This document shows positions 51,250 through 59,317 of a DNA stretch of 64,000 nucleotides, piece after piece; positions within the stretch are counted from its first letter, which is position 1, and each line of letters opens with the position of its first letter. Origin of the DNA: Nocardia pseudobrasiliensis NBRC 108224. Its GTDB lineage: Bacteria > Actinomycetota > Actinomycetes > Mycobacteriales > Mycobacteriaceae. The translations under genes and the position numbers were made by a program. The notes beneath the pieces were generated by a model. It searched no databases. It was not told the DNA's origin and saw only the letters and a program-made list of their open reading frames with translations. Location: assembly GCF_001613105.1 (NCBI RefSeq), contig NZ_BDBS01000032.1, forward strand, positions 1 through 64,000. Direction: 5' to 3'.

Positions 51250-51989
51250 GCAACGTATCGCTGAGCTTCGACGGTAATCGCGCGCTCGTCGCGCTGGATC
51301 GGCCCGACAAGCACAACGGCCTGACCATTCCGATGCTGCGGGACCTGGTGCGAGTCGCGCGGGAGGTGGGTGAGCGCGACGATATTCGCGCGGTCATCCT
51401 GTCCGGTAACGGCCCCAGCTTCTCCAGTGGTCTCGATATCGCGAAGGCCACCGGCGATCCACTGACCATCGTGCGCAATTTCGTGCCGATTCCCTGGCGC
51501 GGCACCAATACCTTCCAGGAGGCGTGTTGGGCGTGGCGGCGGCTGCCGCAGCCGGTCATCGCCGCGGTGCACGGCCATTGCTACGGCGGCGGTTTGCAGC
51601 TGGCGCTGGCGGCCGACTTCCGATTCGCCACACCGGATGCCGATTTCTCGGTCATGGAGGCCAAGCACGGCCTGATTCCGGATATGACCGGGCCCGTGAC
51701 GCTATCGCGGCTTATCGGTATCGATAAGGCGTTGCTGTTGACCATGACCGCCGATTCGGTGGATGCGGCATACGCCGAGCGAATCGGTTTGATCACCGAG
51801 GTCACGGCCGATCCGCAGGCCGCGGCCGATAAACTCGCCGAGCGGATCGCGGCCCGTTCTCCGCATGCCGTGGCCGCCGCCAAACGCCTTTTCGATCGCA
51901 CCTGGCAGCAGGGAACCCTGCGCACGCTGGGCATCGAGCGGGCGACCCAGCTACCCCTGCTCGTTCGACAGGCCCTCGGCCGCCGCTGA
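51246..51989 (+). CDS. Enoyl-CoA hydratase/isomerase (crotonase) family protein
   Basis: 247 residues (MSNVSLSFDGNRALVALDRP...). The family oxyanion-hole motifs are FSSGLDIA (about 60) and HGHCYGGGLQLALAADFR (about 103), but the usual catalytic Glu of EchA hydratases (in the segment around DADFSVMEAKHGLIPDMTG) needs alignment; a Glu in SVMEAKHGL may fill it. It probably hydrates or isomerises an acyl-CoA. It is coupled to the hydrolase upstream. Confidence 0.85.
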   Translation: MSNVSLSFDGNRALVALDRPDKHNGLTIPMLRDLVRVAREVGERDDIRAVILSGNGPSFSSGLDIAKATGDPLTIVRNFVPIPWRGTNTFQEACWAWRRLPQPVIAAVHGHCYGGGLQLALAADFRFATPDADFSVMEAKHGLIPDMTGPVTLSRLIGIDKALLLTMTADSVDAAYAERIGLITEVTADPQAAADKLAERIAARSPHAVAAAKRLFDRTWQQGTLRTLGIERATQLPLLVRQALGRR

Positions 51990-52183
51990 TACCCAGCCTT
52001 TCGTCCTTTCGTCCGAAAATTTTGTTCAATACCCGAATCTTCGGAGCGGGAAACCACACACGGTCTCGGCAAACTGTTAGCATTTTCACAATTGCCAGCC
52101 AAGTCGATGATCGTGTGCGGTGGTGACACAGATCTTCAGTTGGGCCGCACCGGATCGGCGAGATCCCGGAAGGCCCTCCGACC

Positions 52184-53287
52184 TTGACCAAGACCGCATC
52201 CATCCTGCTGTCGCTAGCGGGTGTCTCGGCCTTGCTCCTCACCGTCTGCCCGCCTGCCGCGGCGAATCCGAACGCCATCAATCCGATTCCGGTGCTCAAC
52301 GGCACCAGCGGCCTACCGCAGTTGCCCGGGCGCACCCGGGCCATATTCCAGGTGACCGGCATGGCCAGTCCCAATCACACCGAGAACAACAATGTGCTCG
52401 GCACCGATCTGGGCATCATGTGGGACAACGGCGAGGGGCAGATGCTCACCGCCTTCGGCGATACGGCCGGGGTGGGCTTTCCGAATCTGCTGTCGGGCAG
52501 CGTCTGGGCCTGGCGGTCGAATGTGCTACTGCGCAGCCATACCCATGATCCGGCCAACGGCGTGTACTTCGACAGCGTGGTCCGCGACGGCGTCGGTCAG
52601 GCCCGCGATCTGATTCCCAGTCCGAAGATCCCGTTTCTCGAGATCAGCCGGATTCCGACCGCCGGTATCGCGGTGGACGGGGTGCAGTACATGAGCCTGA
52701 TGTCGGTGCAGAGCTGGGACGAGGTCGGACAGTGGACGACCAATTATTCCGGCCTGGCCGCCTCGGCCGACAACGGCGAGACCTGGGCCGATCTGGCCTT
52801 CACACGGCGACCCGACGAGGGCGGTAATGCGAACTTCCAGATGAACGCCTTCGTGAAGAACGACGGCTTCGTCTACGAATACGGAACGCCCTCGGGGCGT
52901 AATCATTTCGCCTATGTCGCGCGGGTGCGCGAGCACGATATCCAGAACCTCGACCTGTACGAGTACTGGGACGGCGAGCGCTGGCGCAAGGGTGATCCGA
53001 ATGCCGCCGCGCCGATCACCGGGGGCGTGGGCGAGCTGTCGGTGATGTGGAACGACTACCTGGGTCAATATCTGATGCTCACCACCGATCCGTGGAATTC
53101 GGTGGTGATGCGGCGGGCATCGGCGCCCGAGGGACCGTGGAGCCCGCCGGAGGTATTGATCGATACCCGCGAATTGCCGACCGCCTACGCGCCCTCGATC
53201 TTCCCGTATCAGACCGGGCGCGATCTGTATTTCCTCACCACGGTGCACAGCCAGTACAACGTCCTGCTGATGCGAACGACGCTGTAG
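52184..53287 (+). CDS. Secreted DUF4185 protein (GH183-type endo-D-arabinanase family), copy 1
   Basis: 367 residues from a TTG start. Signal peptide cleaved near AAANPNA (about 27). The body shows a five-bladed propeller-like pattern: TDLGIMWDNGEGQMLTAFGDTAG, WRSNVLLRS, GELSVMWNDYLGQYLMLTTDP and AYAPSIFPYQTGRDLYF. DUF4185 contains the recently described GH183 endo-D-arabinanases that cut mycobacterial arabinan; whether this copy is active is not shown. A second copy lies at 59318, about 6 kb away. Substrate would be the host's own or a rival's arabinogalactan. Confidence 0.85.
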   Translation: MTKTASILLSLAGVSALLLTVCPPAAANPNAINPIPVLNGTSGLPQLPGRTRAIFQVTGMASPNHTENNNVLGTDLGIMWDNGEGQMLTAFGDTAGVGFPNLLSGSVWAWRSNVLLRSHTHDPANGVYFDSVVRDGVGQARDLIPSPKIPFLEISRIPTAGIAVDGVQYMSLMSVQSWDEVGQWTTNYSGLAASADNGETWADLAFTRRPDEGGNANFQMNAFVKNDGFVYEYGTPSGRNHFAYVARVREHDIQNLDLYEYWDGERWRKGDPNAAAPITGGVGELSVMWNDYLGQYLMLTTDPWNSVVMRRASAPEGPWSPPEVLIDTRELPTAYAPSIFPYQTGRDLYFLTTVHSQYNVLLMRTTL

Positions 53288-53310
53288 CCGGGGCACATAC
53301 ACTCGGCGGC

Positions 53311-54006
53311 ATGGATGCGGCGGAGTGGGATGCCCGATATGCACAGAGCGAACTGGTGTGGGGCGCGCCGCCGAACGCGACCGTCGTCGAGCATGTGTAC
53401 GGACTCGATCGGCGGGTGACGCCGCAGCCCGACGCCCCCGGCGAACAGCCGCCCGCCCTGCCCCGCGCACTGGATCTGGCGTGCGGGGAGGGGCGCAACG
53501 CGGTCTGGCTGGCCACGCACGGTTGGCAGGTGCGAGCGATCGACTTCTCCCAGGTCGCCATTGACAAGGGGCGGACGGTCGCCTCGCGGTTGTCGCGTTC
53601 GGTGCGGGGGCGCATCGACTGGCAGTGCGCCGATGTGACGGATCTGGCGGAGGCCGATGTGAGCGGGCCGTTCGAGTTGGTTCTGATGGTGTTTCTCCAT
53701 CTGCCCGCCGAACAGCGCCGAAAGGTGCTGGCGCAGGCCGCCGAACGGATCTCCCCCGGCGGGACGCTGCTGGTGCTGGGGCACGATTCGCTCAATCTCA
53801 CCGAAGGCCATGGCGGACCGCAGGATCCGTCGATTCTGTTCACGCCCGATGATGTCGCGCGCGATCTGGCCGCGGCCGGGGAGCATATGCGGGTGCGGAC
53901 GGCCGACCGGGTGCTGCGGGCGACCGAGGGGCGCGACGCGATCGATGCGCTGGTGATCGCGACGCGGGTGGTTCCGGATCTGGAGGCGCAGGCGATCGAG
54001 TCGTAG
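53311..54006 (+). CDS. Class I methyltransferase of TehB/thiopurine-methyltransferase type
   Basis: 231 residues (MDAAEWDARYAQSELVWGAP...). The N-terminal WDARYA....VWGAPPN pattern and motif I RALDLACGEGRNAVWLATHGW (about 54-74), with AIDFSQVAIDKG following, are those of TehB-like methyltransferases. These methylate tellurite, thiols or small metabolites. The 53311 ATG is the first sensible start; the preceding gene ends 23 bp upstream. It is convergent with the next hydrolase. Confidence 0.82.
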   Translation: MDAAEWDARYAQSELVWGAPPNATVVEHVYGLDRRVTPQPDAPGEQPPALPRALDLACGEGRNAVWLATHGWQVRAIDFSQVAIDKGRTVASRLSRSVRGRIDWQCADVTDLAEADVSGPFELVLMVFLHLPAEQRRKVLAQAAERISPGGTLLVLGHDSLNLTEGHGGPQDPSILFTPDDVARDLAAAGEHMRVRTADRVLRATEGRDAIDALVIATRVVPDLEAQAIES

Positions 54007-54008
54007 TC

Positions 54009-54614
54009 TCAGTCCCGCGCGGACCAGCGGCGCAGCCAGGGTTCGACGGCGGCGGCGATCTCATCGAAGCCCGCCCGGAACGAATGTGGTTGGGCGGGAA
54101 TGATTGTCACCTGGGCGGCGTCGGCCGGGTCGGGGATGCCGAAGGGATCGCGGGCACCGTTGATCACCACGACGTCGACGTGTTGCGCGGCCGCCAGCAG
54201 TTCGTCACGGCGGGACTTCTCCGGCTTACCCGGCGGATGCAGCGGAAATGACAGGGCCAGAACGCCTTTCGCCCGGGCCGCCACGGCCGTCCGGCAGGCC
54301 ACCCGCGCGCCGTTGCTGCGACCGCCCTGGACCAGGGACGCGCCGCGCACCTTCTTGCGCAGTGCGGCAACGATTTCCAGCCAGGCCGCGTCCTGCACGG
54401 TCGCCGATCCGGGAGCGCGGCGACCGGCGACGCGATAGGGCTGGGTCACGCGGGCCACGGCCACGCCGAGGTCGACCGCGAGATCCCGGACGACCAGCAG
54501 GTCCTTGGCGTCGACGCCGCCGCCGGAGCCGTGGGTGAGTACGAGCAGCAGCCGGGCTCCCTTGGGCCGGTCGAGTTCGATCTCCGCAGGTCCGGCACTC
54601 GTGTCGATGCGCAC
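54009..54614 (-). CDS. Alpha/beta hydrolase of the KANL3/Tex30-like family
   Basis: 201 residues from a GTG at 54614 (MRIDTSAGPAEIELDRPKGAR...). Motifs: LVLTHGSGGGVDAKD (about 24-38) as oxyanion region, nucleophile in QGGRSNGARVACRTA (about 98), acid in NGARDPFG (about 150) and His in IPAQPHSFRAG (about 178). This order is that of the Tex30/KANL3-type hydrolases, whose substrates are unknown. Upstream frames extend further but read through a 23-bp minisatellite and are not credible coding sequence. Confidence 0.8.
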   Translation of the reverse strand: MRIDTSAGPAEIELDRPKGARLLLVLTHGSGGGVDAKDLLVVRDLAVDLGVAVARVTQPYRVAGRRAPGSATVQDAAWLEIVAALRKKVRGASLVQGGRSNGARVACRTAVAARAKGVLALSFPLHPPGKPEKSRRDELLAAAQHVDVVVINGARDPFGIPDPADAAQVTIIPAQPHSFRAGFDEIAAAVEPWLRRWSARD

Positions 54615-54647
54615 CTGGTCACGGTAACCCTCGCCCGGACTTCGTCC

Positions 54648-54716
54648 GGGCAAGGGAGATGAGGGCGCGCGGGCAAGAGAGACGAGGGCGCGCGGGCAGG
54701 GGAGCTGAGGGCGCGC
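54648..54716. repeat. 23-bp tandem repeat (three copies) in the hydrolase-fadE5 gap
   Basis: Units begin at 54648, 54671 and 54694 (consensus GGGCAAGGGAGATGAGGGCGCGC, 23 bp, given as GGGCAAGGGAGATGAGG plus GCGCGC), and a partial fourth follows at 54717. Mismatches are few. It lies in the 307-bp gap between the divergent hydrolase and fadE5 genes. Confidence 0.9.
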
Positions 54717-54784
54717 TGGCAAGGGAGAGCGTCGTGGGTCTGTTCTTCGCGTCACATTCCGCCGTCGGAGCCTTGGACTGCCCA

Positions 54785-54828
54785 TTACTCGTCGGTAATA
54801 TACGGTGTAAGTTACCCGCGAGTAGTAG
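54785..54828. promoter_or_regulatory. Two TTAC-N6-GTAA-type operators at the fadE5 promoter
   Basis: TTACTCGTCGGTAA at 54785-54798 and TTACCCGCGAGTAG (one mismatch) at 54812-54825, the latter in the context AAGTTACC, identical to the first eight bases of the etfD operator. A candidate -10 TAATAT is at 54796-54801, so both sites would overlap promoter or start. The shared element suggests one fatty-acid-responsive repressor for fadE5 and etfD. Confidence 0.6.
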
Positions 54829-54921
54829 GCGGACAAGTCGGTCGACTACCCGGTGGCAACACAGTGGGCGGGAACGGACAACACACCGACCGCACCGACT
54901 CAACGGAGAGTGAGTACAGAC

Positions 54922-56748
54922 ATGGGTCACTACAAGAGCAACGTCCGCGACCTGGAGTTCAACCTCTTCGAGGTGCTCGGCCTCGGCTCGATCCTCGATT
55001 CCGGCGCTTATGGCGACCTCGACGCGGACACCGTCAAGGAGATGCTCAGCGAGGTGCGTCGCCTGGCCGAGGGTCCGCTCGCGGAGTCGTTCGCCGATGC
55101 CGATCGCAACCCGCCGGTCTTCGATCCCGAAACCCACAGCGTCGCGATCCCCGAATCGTTCAAGAAGTCCTTTCGCGCCCTGCAGGAAGGCGGCTGGGAG
55201 AAGCTCGGCCTGCCCGAGGAGCTCGGCGGGCTCGGCGTGCCGCGGGCCGTGCACTGGGCGATCAGCGAGTTGATCCTCGGCGCGCAGCCGGCCGCGTACA
55301 TGTACGCCGCGGGCCCCGGCTTCAACGCGATCTTCTACAACAACGGCACCGAGGAACAGAAGAAGTGGGCCAAGATCGCGGTCGACCGCGACTGGGGCGC
55401 CACCATGGTGCTCACCGAGCCCGATGCGGGTTCCGATGTCGGCGCGGGCCGCACCAAGGCCGTGCAGCAGGAGGACGGCACCTGGCATATCGAGGGTGTG
55501 AAGCGCTTCATCACCTCCGGCGACTCCGATGACATGTTCGAGAACATCGTCCACCTCGTGCTCGCCCGCCCCGAGGGTGCGGGCCCGGGCACCAAGGGTC
55601 TGTCGCTGTTCTTCGTACCCAAGTTCCACTTCGACCACGAGACCGGCGAACTGGGCGAGCGCAACGGCGTCTTCGTCACCGGCGTCGAGCACAAGATGGG
55701 CCTGAAGGTCTCGGCCACCTGTGAGGTCACCTTCGGCGGCCACGGCATTCCGGCCAAGGGCTGGCTGGTCGGCGAGGTGCACAACGGCATCGCGCAGATG
55801 TTCGACGTCATCGAGAACGCGCGAATGATGGTCGGCACCAAGGCCATCGCCACCCTGTCGACCGGTTACCTGAACGCGCTGGACTACGCCAAGCAGCGCG
55901 TCCAGGGCGCGGACCTGACCCAGATGACCGATAAGGCCGCCCCGCGCGTCACCATCACCCACCACCCGGATGTACGTCGCAGCCTCGCCACCCAGAAGGC
56001 GTACGCCGAGGGCATGCGCGCGCTGTACCTCTACACCGCGGCGCATCAGAACGGTGATATCGCCGAGCAGGTTTCGGGCGCCGACGCCGATGTGGCCGCG
56101 CGCGTGAACGATCTGCTGCTGCCCATCGTCAAGGGCGTCGGCTCGGAGCGGGCCTACCAGTACCTGACCGAATCGCTGCAGACCCTGGGCGGTTCCGGCT
56201 TCCTGCAGGACTACCCGATCGAGCAGTACATTCGCGACGCGAAGATCGACTCGCTCTACGAGGGCACCACCGCGATCCAGGCGCAGGACTTCTTCTTCCG
56301 CAAGATCGCCCGCGACCGCGGTGTGGCGCTGGCCCATGTGGCCGGTCAGATCCAGAAGTTCATCGACTCCGAGGCGGGCAACGGCCGCCTCAAGGGCGAG
56401 CGCAAGCTGCTGGCCACCGCACTCGAGGATGTCCAGGGCATGGCCGCGACCCTGACCGGACACCTGATGGCCGCCCAGCAGGATCCCAAGGAGCTGTACA
56501 AGGTCGGCCTGGGTTCGGTGCGATTCCTGCTCTCGGTCGGCGATCTGCTGATCGGCTGGCAGTTGCTGCGGCAGGCCGAGATCGCGCTGGCCGCACTGGA
56601 CAACGGTTCGACCGAGCCGTTCTACCAGGGCAAGATCGCCACCGCGCAGTTCTTCGCCCGCAACATCCTGCCCGAGCTGACCTCGACCCGCGCCGTGCTG
56701 TCGAACCTCGACAACGACATCATGGAGCTGGACGAAGCCGCGTTCTAG
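54922..56748 (+). CDS. fadE5: Acyl-CoA dehydrogenase FadE5
   Basis: 608 residues; starts MGHYKSNVRDLEFNLFEVLG, almost identical to M. tuberculosis FadE5 (Rv0244c, 611 residues), and shares VLTEPDAGSDVGAGRTKAVQQ, GVKRFITSGDSDDMFENI, MTDKAAPRVTITHHPDVRRSL and the C-terminal DNDIMELDEAAF. It is an ACAD with N-terminal, beta and C-terminal helical domains plus the long extension of the FadE5 group. It oxidises acyl-CoA esters and passes electrons to ETF and thence, presumably, to EtfD encoded at 11176. The start is preceded by GGAGAGTGAG. Two operator-like repeats lie upstream. Confidence 0.95.
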   Translation: MGHYKSNVRDLEFNLFEVLGLGSILDSGAYGDLDADTVKEMLSEVRRLAEGPLAESFADADRNPPVFDPETHSVAIPESFKKSFRALQEGGWEKLGLPEELGGLGVPRAVHWAISELILGAQPAAYMYAAGPGFNAIFYNNGTEEQKKWAKIAVDRDWGATMVLTEPDAGSDVGAGRTKAVQQEDGTWHIEGVKRFITSGDSDDMFENIVHLVLARPEGAGPGTKGLSLFFVPKFHFDHETGELGERNGVFVTGVEHKMGLKVSATCEVTFGGHGIPAKGWLVGEVHNGIAQMFDVIENARMMVGTKAIATLSTGYLNALDYAKQRVQGADLTQMTDKAAPRVTITHHPDVRRSLATQKAYAEGMRALYLYTAAHQNGDIAEQVSGADADVAARVNDLLLPIVKGVGSERAYQYLTESLQTLGGSGFLQDYPIEQYIRDAKIDSLYEGTTAIQAQDFFFRKIARDRGVALAHVAGQIQKFIDSEAGNGRLKGERKLLATALEDVQGMAATLTGHLMAAQQDPKELYKVGLGSVRFLLSVGDLLIGWQLLRQAEIALAALDNGSTEPFYQGKIATAQFFARNILPELTSTRAVLSNLDNDIMELDEAAF

Positions 56749-57874
56749 TGAAACGAGCAGGCCCCGTCGCCCACTGTGGTGACGGGGCCTGTCTCGTTTC
56801 CGCGGGCGGTGCGACCACAACGGTGTTGCCGCCCAAGTGTTTCGCGCGGTACATGGCCGAATCCGACCGGCGGAACAGGTCTTCGGCCAACGGAACCGGC
56901 GAATCGGAGAACGCGGCGCCCACGCTCGCGGTGACGGTGACCGGCAGACCCGCCATGGCCTCGATAGCGCCGCGCAGGCGCTCGGCCACCTCCTCGACGG
57001 ACTGCCCGTGCAGTCGACCCACGACCGCGAATTCCTCGCCGCCGGTGCGCGCGACCACCGCCCCGCGCGGAGACGCGGCGCGCAGGCAGTCGGCGGTGCG
57101 GATGAGCACCTCGTCGCCCACGGGGTGGCCGAAGGTGTCATTGACGGATTTGAACCGATCCAGGTCGAGGGTCACGACATAGACGCCCTCGCGACAAGCC
57201 GTCCCGGCGAAACGCTGGACGCGCGAATCCAATCCGCGCCGATTCAGCAGTCCGGTGAGCGGATCCGACAGCGCGTCCAATCGGATCAGCCAGTTGAAGA
57301 ACTGCACGACCGGCATCACGACGATGAGCACGACCATATTGGCCAGGAAGGTACCCACGCCCAGCGCGACATCCCCCGCGCCGTGACCGTGCCCGAGCGT
57401 CATCATGGCCGTCACCACGACGATCGACAGCAGCGCCCACAGCAGATGCAGTCCGAGCCAGCGCGTGCCGTGGAAGATGGCGACATACGCCCCCGTCGTC
57501 ACCAGCAGCACGATGCCGAGCGCGCCCAGCAGGCGATCGGACACCATGATGTTGTTGGCGGTGATGTTGACATCGATCAGCGCGACCCAGAACAGCGACT
57601 CCCGCTCGCGCGGCCACGGGAACAACCACCACCGCAGCGTCCACAGCCCGGCGAGGGTCGCCGCGACGGCCGCCTGGGTCAGGCCCACCGGGTCGTTCTG
57701 TCCCGTCGGCGAGATCGCGGCCAGCACGGTGATGAGCATCATGACGATGCCGCCCGATCCGATCATGGTCTTCATCGGCCCGAGCGCGGCATGCGATTCG
57801 ATGGTCCGCACCAGCGAGTCGTAATCGACCCGGTCACTCGCCCAGGCTCGAAAGATCACACCGTTGTCGTTCAT
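56720..57874 (-). CDS. Membrane GGDEF diguanylate cyclase, copy 1
   Basis: 384 residues from the ATG at 57874 (MNDNGVIFRAWASDRVDYDS...). About six helices (roughly 32-205) precede a GGDEF domain with DALSDPLTGLLNRRG (about 212), DLDRFKSVNDTFGHPVGD (about 243) and an active-site RTGGEEF (about 287). The RxxD product-inhibition site five residues before the motif is absent. It makes c-di-GMP from two GTP. Its last ten codons overlap the end of fadE5 on the opposite strand. A paralogue follows immediately. Confidence 0.88.
   Translation of the reverse strand: MNDNGVIFRAWASDRVDYDSLVRTIESHAALGPMKTMIGSGGIVMMLITVLAAISPTGQNDPVGLTQAAVAATLAGLWTLRWWLFPWPRERESLFWVALIDVNITANNIMVSDRLLGALGIVLLVTTGAYVAIFHGTRWLGLHLLWALLSIVVVTAMMTLGHGHGAGDVALGVGTFLANMVVLIVVMPVVQFFNWLIRLDALSDPLTGLLNRRGLDSRVQRFAGTACREGVYVVTLDLDRFKSVNDTFGHPVGDEVLIRTADCLRAASPRGAVVARTGGEEFAVVGRLHGQSVEEVAERLRGAIEAMAGLPVTVTASVGAAFSDSPVPLAEDLFRRSDSAMYRAKHLGGNTVVVAPPAETRQAPSPQWATGPARFTRTRLRPAP
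56751..56799 (+). terminator. fadE5 terminator, embedded in the 3' end of the opposing GGDEF gene
   Basis: An 11-bp core stem (CAGGCCCCGTC / GACGGGGCCTG) extended by AAACGAG/CTCGTTT around a one-base bulge starts 3 bp after the fadE5 stop and ends in TCGTTTCC. The convergent GGDEF gene reads through the same bases, so the hairpin and the last codons of that gene constrain each other. Confidence 0.8.
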
Positions 57875-57974
57875 CGGTCGTCGCCTCACGTCCGTCACCG
57901 GGGTCCGCCGCAAAAGGCCAATAACCGAATATTAACTGTAACGATGAGTATCAGCTACTTGGACGAGTGATCGG

Positions 57975-59138
57975 TCAGGCCGGGCCGGAGGCGCTCAGCC
58001 GCTCGGCCGCCTCGTCCATCTCCGCCGAATTCGCGATCACCACGGCATTCCCCCCGAGCCGCTTGGCGCGATACATCGCGATATCCGAACACCGCAGCAG
58101 GCGGCGGATCGTCTTCTCCGCGCCCTGTTCGTGCAGTTGCTCGATATCGCAGACGCCGACGCCGACACTGGCCGTGATCCGCACCGGCAGATCGTGCATG
58201 GTCTCGATCCCGCGGCGCAGGCGCTCGGCGATCACCCGCACCTCGTCGCCGTGCACATGACCGACCACCACGAATTCCTCGCCGCCGTTGCGCGCGATGA
58301 CCGAACCGGGCGGGGCGGCGACGCGCAACCGATCCGCCGTACCGGCAAGCACCTCGTCGCCGAACAGATGGCCGAAGGTGTCGTTGACGTTCTTGAAGCG
58401 ATCCAGATCCAGTGTGATGACATATGCGCCACGGGAATTGCGCGTGGCCCCGGATCCCGCGAAGCGCGACAGGTAGTAGTCCAGCCCGCGCCGGTTCAAC
58501 AGCATGGTCAGCGGATCCGACAGCGCGTCGCGGCGTAACAGCCAGTGACAGAAGTGCACCGGCGGCAGCACCACCACGGTCGCGGCCACCATGATGAGCA
58601 CGACCGCGACGGCCAGCGGAATATCACCGGCCACCGCGGCGCTCTGCGGCGGACCGCCCAGCACCATCCGAATCGACAGCACCACGATCGCCAGCAGCGA
58701 CCAGCACACATGCAGTGCCAGTACGCGCGGGCCGTGGAAGACGGTGACGTATCCCCCGATCACCACCAGCAGAATCGCCCCGAGCGCGCCGTAGAGCCGG
58801 TTCTGCTCGGGCAGGCAGTTGGCGGGCGAGGCCAGATCGGCCAGCGCCACCCAGATCAGCGATTCGGTCTGACTGGGCCAGGTGAAGAACCACCAGCGCA
58901 CCGCCCACGCCGCGGCCAGCAGCGAGACCAGTCCGGTCACCACCGCGCCGACCACACCGGTCGAACCCGAGCGCGACATGGCGCTGAGGATCGTGATCAC
59001 CAGCAGCACCGCCCCGCCCGCGCCGACCGCGAGCCGCATCGGCACGAGCGCGTGATGGGATTCGAAAGTGTCCAGCAGCCAGCGGTAGTCGACCCGGTCA
59101 CGCCACCAGGCTCGGACTATCGAACGACTGCTGCTCAT
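57975..59138 (-). CDS. Membrane GGDEF diguanylate cyclase, copy 2
   Basis: 387 residues from the ATG at 59138 (MSSSRSIVRAWWRDRVDYRW...). Same arrangement as the previous protein: about six helices, then DALSDPLTMLLNRRG, DLDRFKNVNDTFGHLFGDE and ARNGGEEFVVVG. Again no RxxD I-site precedes the motif. The two copies are tandem, 100 bp apart on the same strand, and share WRDRVDYRWLLDTFESHHA-like N-termini, so they arose by duplication. Target effectors are not in the window. Confidence 0.88.
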   Translation of the reverse strand: MSSSRSIVRAWWRDRVDYRWLLDTFESHHALVPMRLAVGAGGAVLLVITILSAMSRSGSTGVVGAVVTGLVSLLAAAWAVRWWFFTWPSQTESLIWVALADLASPANCLPEQNRLYGALGAILLVVIGGYVTVFHGPRVLALHVCWSLLAIVVLSIRMVLGGPPQSAAVAGDIPLAVAVVLIMVAATVVVLPPVHFCHWLLRRDALSDPLTMLLNRRGLDYYLSRFAGSGATRNSRGAYVITLDLDRFKNVNDTFGHLFGDEVLAGTADRLRVAAPPGSVIARNGGEEFVVVGHVHGDEVRVIAERLRRGIETMHDLPVRITASVGVGVCDIEQLHEQGAEKTIRRLLRCSDIAMYRAKRLGGNAVVIANSAEMDEAAERLSASGPA

Positions 59139-59317
59139 CTGGTACCGCCCTGTGTCGGGAAACAACGGGCAAGCTGGCGAACGAACGCTCGGAAATACCT
59201 GTGAAAGTCTAGCCGCAGCGACCGCGACCGAAACGAAGCGTGATGCATATACCGCATCGATCCAGAAAACGGGGCAGAATCAGCCTCGGCTCGAGTCACG
59301 GAAGGGGCATGAGAGTT

